The notes beneath the pieces were generated by a model, which was given only the letters and a program-made list of their open reading frames with translations, did no database searches and had not been told where the DNA came from. Shown one piece after another: positions 60,478-64,000 of a stretch of DNA of 64,000 nt. Source of the DNA: CAJXNP01 sp050305935 (lineage in GTDB: Bacteria > Bacteroidota > Bacteroidia > Cytophagales > Cyclobacteriaceae); assembly GCA_050305935.1 (NCBI GenBank), contig JBNLGG010000009.1, positions 1 through 64,000 on the forward strand. Direction: 5' to 3'. Both the position numbers and the translations under genes were made by a program. How positions within the stretch are numbered: the first letter of the stretch is position 1; each line of letters begins with the position of its first letter.

Positions 60478-61557
60478 TTATTTGACGGAATATATTCCGC
60501 TAACCGGAAAGTGGTCCGACTCGTCCGCATCGCGATGTGTGCTGAATCGAAGAAGGTCTAATGATTCGCTGTAAAACTGCTGGTCAATTCGCAGGAAGAA
60601 GAGTTTGCCATTATATGTGAACCCAAAACCTTTGCCCTTTGATTCAAACGCATTTTTTAATCTTCGGCGAACGACATTGTAGGAATAGCTATAAGGTATT
60701 TCGTTAAAATCTCCATTGATGATAACGGGATGGGGCGAGGTATCAATGCTTTTAATAAGGTGGTTTATTTGCCGGGATCTGCTAATAAATCCATTTTTCA
60801 ATCGATATCCCGTATCAATATAACTGTTTTTTAACCTGTCGGTGTCAACGATGTCTTCCTCATTAATGGCCATTGATTCCAGGTGAATGCAATACACCCT
60901 GATGGTATCTTTTTTGATTAAAATATCGGCATATATAGCGTTCATAAATTCGCCATTTTCACCCGTAATTTCCCCGGAACCAACGATAGGATACTTGCTA
61001 AAGACGGCCTGGCCAAATTGTCCGTTACTTTTATCAACAAACCTCTTTTTAAAATAAAAGTGTTTTAAGCCTGACTGGACGAGCTGCTGGCTGACATTGA
61101 AAACCTCTGAATTGTCTTTATTGTAGTACTCCTGAAAGCATTTGATAGCTGCCGGGTAGCCTACCGCCCATTTGATCATTTCCTTAGAGGAAACATAGTC
61201 ATCATTTAAATGAGCATAGTTATTAAACACCCGCGCATTGTAGCTTAATACTTCGAAGCTGTCTGCTTGTTCATCTCCCCAATTGCTCCACTGGAATGTC
61301 ATTTTCAAAAAGGGAATGGCTACCAGGAACGCGATCAGGTGTATGAGGAAATTTGTGTTGACTTTTTTGCGTACCAGGATCAAAAATATAAAATGAAAAA
61401 TGATCAATACTGGAATGAGGAGGGACAAAAAACCGGAAAGCCACAGAATGTTTGGAGGAATAAAAACACTCAGATAGCAAACCAGCGTAAAAATTACCAA
61501 TACATAGCGATAAAATTTTCTCAATGCGTTGCGGTGGATTTTAGCTACTAACGACAC
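60478..61557 (-). CDS. Membrane-anchored EEP-family hydrolase (endonuclease/exonuclease/phosphatase)
   Basis: 359 residues, GTG start. Two to three N-terminal membrane helices (about 14-95) lead into an extracytoplasmic EEP domain (about 100-359) with SYNARVFN, IKCFQEYYNKDN (metal Glu), VYCIHLES, IINGDFNEIPYS and the ending DESDHFPVSGIY, which carry the conserved Asn/Asp/His residues. The periplasmic location suggests phosphodiester substrates such as lipids or nucleic acid. Divergent to proC. Confidence 0.87.
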   Translation of the reverse strand: MSLVAKIHRNALRKFYRYVLVIFTLVCYLSVFIPPNILWLSGFLSLLIPVLIIFHFIFLILVRKKVNTNFLIHLIAFLVAIPFLKMTFQWSNWGDEQADSFEVLSYNARVFNNYAHLNDDYVSSKEMIKWAVGYPAAIKCFQEYYNKDNSEVFNVSQQLVQSGLKHFYFKKRFVDKSNGQFGQAVFSKYPIVGSGEITGENGEFMNAIYADILIKKDTIRVYCIHLESMAINEEDIVDTDRLKNSYIDTGYRLKNGFISRSRQINHLIKSIDTSPHPVIINGDFNEIPYSYSYNVVRRRLKNAFESKGKGFGFTYNGKLFFLRIDQQFYSESLDLLRFSTHRDADESDHFPVSGIYSVK

Positions 61558-61631
61558 ATTCTACCTCTTCGTCATTATAAAGATGATTTTTCAGTTGATC
61601 AATTAATTTTATTATAGACGGATATAAAATG

Positions 61632-61639
61632 TATTTTTG
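61632..61639 (+). promoter_or_regulatory. -7 promoter element of proC
   Basis: TATTTTTG, then GCACC, 25 bp before the proC ATG. It matches TAnnTTTG; no consensus -33 at the right distance. Confidence 0.4.
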
Positions 61640-61663
61640 CACCAATAAACTACTTTTTTAAAA

Positions 61664-62452
61664 ATGAGCAAAAGGAAAATAGCCATTATTGGTGGAGGAA
61701 ATTTAGGGGCCTCTATCGCAGAGGGTTTGAACAAATCCCATCTGTATGATTCAAAGGACATTACGGTCACCCGCAGAAAGACCGAGTTGCTCAAGCATCT
61801 TGCGGATGCCGGCTTACAGGTTCATTCAGACAATTTGCTGGCGGTAAAAGATGCGGATATCATCATTGTGGCTGTTAAACCTTATAATGTCGAGAAAATA
61901 TTGACCGAAATTAAACCGGGCCTGCATTCGGGTCAGATAGTGGTCTCCGTGGCGACCGGAATTACGATTAAGCAAATGCAGGAAATTGTGGGTGAAAGAA
62001 TCCCCGTTTTCCGGGCTATGCCAAATACCGCCATTTCCATTTGCGAGTCAATGACCTGCATCGCTACCAATAACGGAGGTGATGAACACAAAGAAGAGAT
62101 CAAGGAATTATTTGATCAGCTTGGTCAGAGCATCATTATTAGCGAAGACCTGATGGACGCTGCCACCGTGCTCGCAGCATGTGGCATAGCCTATGCCCTG
62201 CGTTTTATCCGAGCCGCATCCCAGGGGGGAATTGAAATAGGCTTTGATGCACAAACTGCCATGCAGATCGCTGCCCAGACAGTTAAGGGAGCGGCTGGGT
62301 TATTGATCGAGGGCAAACAGCACCCGGAAAGGGAAATTGATAAAGTTACCACTCCGCAGGGATGCACCATTGCGGGGCTGAATGAAATGGAACACCAGGG
62401 ATTCAGTTCATCCCTGATTAAAGGAATATTAACCTCTTACAATAAGATTTGA
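61664..62452 (+). CDS. proC: Pyrroline-5-carboxylate reductase
   Basis: 262 residues. It reduces pyrroline-5-carboxylate to proline with NAD(P)H. The Rossmann start is IAIIGGGNLGASIAEGL, with VAVKPYNVEKIL, RAMPNTAI and the C-terminal TTPQGCTIAGLNEMEHQGF all matching ProC. Complete length. Its TGA overlaps the TTG start of the next gene (TTGA), which argues for translational coupling. Confidence 0.94.
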   Translation: MSKRKIAIIGGGNLGASIAEGLNKSHLYDSKDITVTRRKTELLKHLADAGLQVHSDNLLAVKDADIIIVAVKPYNVEKILTEIKPGLHSGQIVVSVATGITIKQMQEIVGERIPVFRAMPNTAISICESMTCIATNNGGDEHKEEIKELFDQLGQSIIISEDLMDAATVLAACGIAYALRFIRAASQGGIEIGFDAQTAMQIAAQTVKGAAGLLIEGKQHPEREIDKVTTPQGCTIAGLNEMEHQGFSSSLIKGILTSYNKI

Positions 62453-63123
62453 GCAGAAACATAGCCATCGGTGACGTGCATGGCTGTGTCAAAACATTGC
62501 AATGTTTGATCGAAGAAAAAGTTTGTCCGGTAAAAAGCGACAAACTTTTTTTTGTGGGTGACTATGTAAATAAAGGCCCCGATTCTAAAGGAGTAATAGA
62601 TTATTTGCTACAGCTTAAAAAATCGGATTTGGATGTCACATTGCTCAGGGGAAACCACGACCAATTGATGATCAATGCATGGAAAAACCGGGATGCTTTT
62701 GACGAATTTATTACCCGGGGAGGCGAGGCGACCATGCAGAGTTTTGGCTGTAAGGAGTTAATGGACATTCCCTTCTCCTACTTCTCATTTCTGGCGGCAA
62801 CTGAATTCTTTAAGGAAATAGACGGTCATATATTGATCCACGCAGGCTTTGATTTTCTTGACGAAGACATTTTTCCTGATTTTGATACCATGCTCAATAT
62901 CCGCGAAATGGAGGTTGATCTAAAGAAAACAGATGGGAAAAGGATCGTTCACGGGCATGTGCCCATTTCGCTGGACGAATTGAAGCAAATAGTGCACACA
63001 GATTGGAAGGAAATATCTATCGATACTGGCTGTGTGTATGTGGACCGTCCGGGAAAAGGTTACCTCACAGCTATGATTTTAGAAACCTATGAATTAATTT
63101 ATACTAAGAATCGAGATATTTAG
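62449..63123 (+). CDS. PPP-type serine/threonine phosphatase-like protein
   Basis: 224 residues, TTG start overlapping the proC stop. Metal-binding motifs are in order: GDVHG (8-12), GDYVNKGPDS (about 40) and RGNHDQL (about 70), with a later His motif HGHVPIS (about 162-168). This is the calcineurin-like PPP family, related to ApaH and bacterial PrpA-type phosphatases. Substrate unknown. The macrodomain gene follows 2 bp later, so proC, this gene and the macro gene probably form one operon. Confidence 0.87.
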   Translation: MSRNIAIGDVHGCVKTLQCLIEEKVCPVKSDKLFFVGDYVNKGPDSKGVIDYLLQLKKSDLDVTLLRGNHDQLMINAWKNRDAFDEFITRGGEATMQSFGCKELMDIPFSYFSFLAATEFFKEIDGHILIHAGFDFLDEDIFPDFDTMLNIREMEVDLKKTDGKRIVHGHVPISLDELKQIVHTDWKEISIDTGCVYVDRPGKGYLTAMILETYELIYTKNRDI

Positions 63124-63125
63124 AA

Positions 63126-63635
63126 ATGCCTGTATTTCTTCAGAAAGGAGATATTACACAAATGAATGTTGATGCTGTTGTCAACGCGGCCAATTCGGGC
63201 CTTCGAGGCGGGGGAGGTGTAGATGGCGCCATCCACCGGGCCGGAGGCCCTGAGATCATGGAAGAATGCAGGCAGATCGGTAGCTGTCCGACCGGCCGGG
63301 CAGTTATCACAACAGGCGGCAGGCTCAAAGCAGAAAAAGTGATCCACACGGTTGGGCCCGTTTGGTATGGCGGAACAAAAAACGAGGAGCAATTATTGGC
63401 TTCAGCCTATCAGAACAGTTTACAACTCGCCCTTGACAACGGAATGCTCAGTATAGCCTTTCCCAACATAAGCACCGGTGTGTATGGTTTTCCAAAAGAT
63501 AAGGCGGCAATCATCGCCTTAAAAACCGTCAATGCATTTCTAAAGGTCCACCCGGAGCTTAAGATTTATTTCGTTTGTTTTGACGAAGAAAATTTACGGA
63601 TATACCAGGATTTACTTGGTGACCAAAATAATTGA
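63126..63635 (+). CDS. Macrodomain protein (O-acetyl-ADP-ribose deacetylase-like)
   Basis: 169 residues, one macrodomain: GDITQMNVDAVVNAANSGL, GGGGVDGAIHRAGG (the ADP-ribose-binding Gly-rich loop), TGRAVITTGGRLKAEKVIHTVGP and ISTGVYGFPKDKAA. Relatives such as E. coli YmdB remove ADP-ribose from protein Glu/Asp or from O-acetyl-ADP-ribose. Last gene of the proC operon. Confidence 0.93.
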   Translation: MPVFLQKGDITQMNVDAVVNAANSGLRGGGGVDGAIHRAGGPEIMEECRQIGSCPTGRAVITTGGRLKAEKVIHTVGPVWYGGTKNEEQLLASAYQNSLQLALDNGMLSIAFPNISTGVYGFPKDKAAIIALKTVNAFLKVHPELKIYFVCFDEENLRIYQDLLGDQNN

Positions 63636-63882
63636 AAACCTAAAAAGAGATATTACCGGCTGTAACATCATTATTGCACTAAACACAATAGCCTCCTGCA
63701 TACAATTATTATTTTCCTTATTACCGCTTTAAAATGCCATTTTAGTAACTTTAGTAGATTGGATCAAATCCTGGAAATTTCATGAAACCGACACGACTAA
63801 TTCCGAAAGCTTTCGGAGTTTAGTCGTCATCCCGAAAGCTTTCGGGACGATATGTGCGATTGAAAACTGACAAAATAAACAT
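63636..63882. other. Intergenic region holding the nested palindromes
   Basis: 247 bp between the macrodomain gene and the last gene of the window, both on the plus strand. It should contain the promoter of the adaptor gene. The palindromes at 63794-63850 lie 33 bp before the start. Confidence 0.45.
63794..63850. repeat. Tandem nested palindromes (ccgaaagctttcgg)
   Basis: Two copies of the palindrome ccgaaagctttcgg (63803-63816 and 63832-63845). The first is enclosed by the arms cgactaa/ttagtcg (63794-63800 and 63820-63826), and the second by tcgt/acga. It lies in the intergenic space before the last gene and is not followed by a T-run, so it is a repeat element rather than a terminator. Confidence 0.8.
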
Positions 63883-64000
63883 ATGAAAGGCAGTGTCAAA
63901 TGGATATCAATTATCCTGATTGTAGGAATACTCGCTTACTTTATTTATCCAAAAGTCAGCTCCTTTATATTTAGCGATGAGACTACCGATCAGGGCCAGG
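63883..64000 (+). CDS. Start of a probable efflux adaptor protein, cut by the window end
   Basis: Only the first 39 codons are present. They begin at ATG 63883 and give a basic start followed by a hydrophobic helix (about 6-23, WISIILIVGILAYFIYP), then an acidic segment. This resembles the N-terminal anchor of periplasmic adaptor proteins of RND or MacA-like efflux systems, but too little is visible for a firm call. Confidence 0.4.
   Translation, partial: MKGSVKWISIILIVGILAYFIYPKVSSFIFSDETTDQGQ

Noticed and set aside
1..64000. CRISPR arrays, rRNA genes, phage or transposase genes
   Set aside because: No regularly spaced repeats, rRNA-like stretches or mobile-element proteins were found on either strand.

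Overview
The window is chromosomal DNA from a Bacteroidota bacterium, probably a Cytophagales-type organism (Fulvivirga or Roseivirga-like; inference). The evidence is a complete porP-gldK-gldL-gldM-gldN type IX secretion block, a PorE-like OmpA protein, DUF4271 next to hemD, atpD-atpC standing apart from the other ATP synthase genes, AT-rich intergenic DNA with TAnnTTTG promoter elements, and several TTG/GTG starts. No rRNA, CRISPR array or transposase was seen.

Layout. 1-6.6 kb: a decayed glycosyltransferase remnant, a tightly overlapping TolC/HlyD/ABC export operon whose ATPase motifs are degenerate, and a GT90-like glycosyltransferase. 6.7-12.3 kb: tRNA-Asn, Hsp20, an HtrA/DegP-type protease, a sensor histidine kinase, atpD and atpC. 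12.3-22.6 kb: an accessory island of plus-strand genes bounded by two near-identical cupin genes in direct orientation. 22.6-37.3 kb: purM, porE-like, Fe-S redox genes, tRNA-Phe, a frameshifted sodium symporter, rluB-type, scpB, a DksA-like gene, a lamin-tail surface protein, asd, a YfcE-type phosphodiesterase and a Lys/Ala-rich basic protein. 37.4-48.5 kb: outer membrane proteins, hemW, DUF4271, hemD and the T9SS core. 48.7-64 kb: LytS/LytT-type two-component pair, ppdK, araB-araD with a Nudix regulator, ffh, rlmN, proC, a PPP phosphatase, a macrodomain protein and the start of a probable efflux adaptor.

The most interesting region is 12.8-22.1 kb. Next to an IPP isomerase gene sits a plus-strand cluster encoding: (1) a 633-aa protein joining a prenyl-diphosphate-synthase-like domain to a terpene-cyclase/prenyltransferase barrel; (2) a PqqD-like plus M50 membrane metalloprotease; (3) a 62-aa peptide with an acidic helical leader and a Cys-x3-Cys tail, followed by a hairpin; (4) a secreted CarboxypepD_reg protein; (5) a MauE-thioredoxin fusion; (6) a GT2 glycosyltransferase; (7) an unrecognised 280-aa protein; (8) a second GT-A-type transferase. 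I read this as a candidate ribosomal-peptide pathway in which an isoprenoid (perhaps also sugar and a disulfide) is attached to the peptide. It has none of the usual RiPP enzymes (no radical SAM, YcaO or LanB/C/M). That function is inference: the gene content is seen, the chemistry is not.

The flanking cupin copies share a 245-bp block with one mismatch and an adjoining 118-bp block that is clearly more diverged, so the island borders look like recombination or gene-conversion sites.
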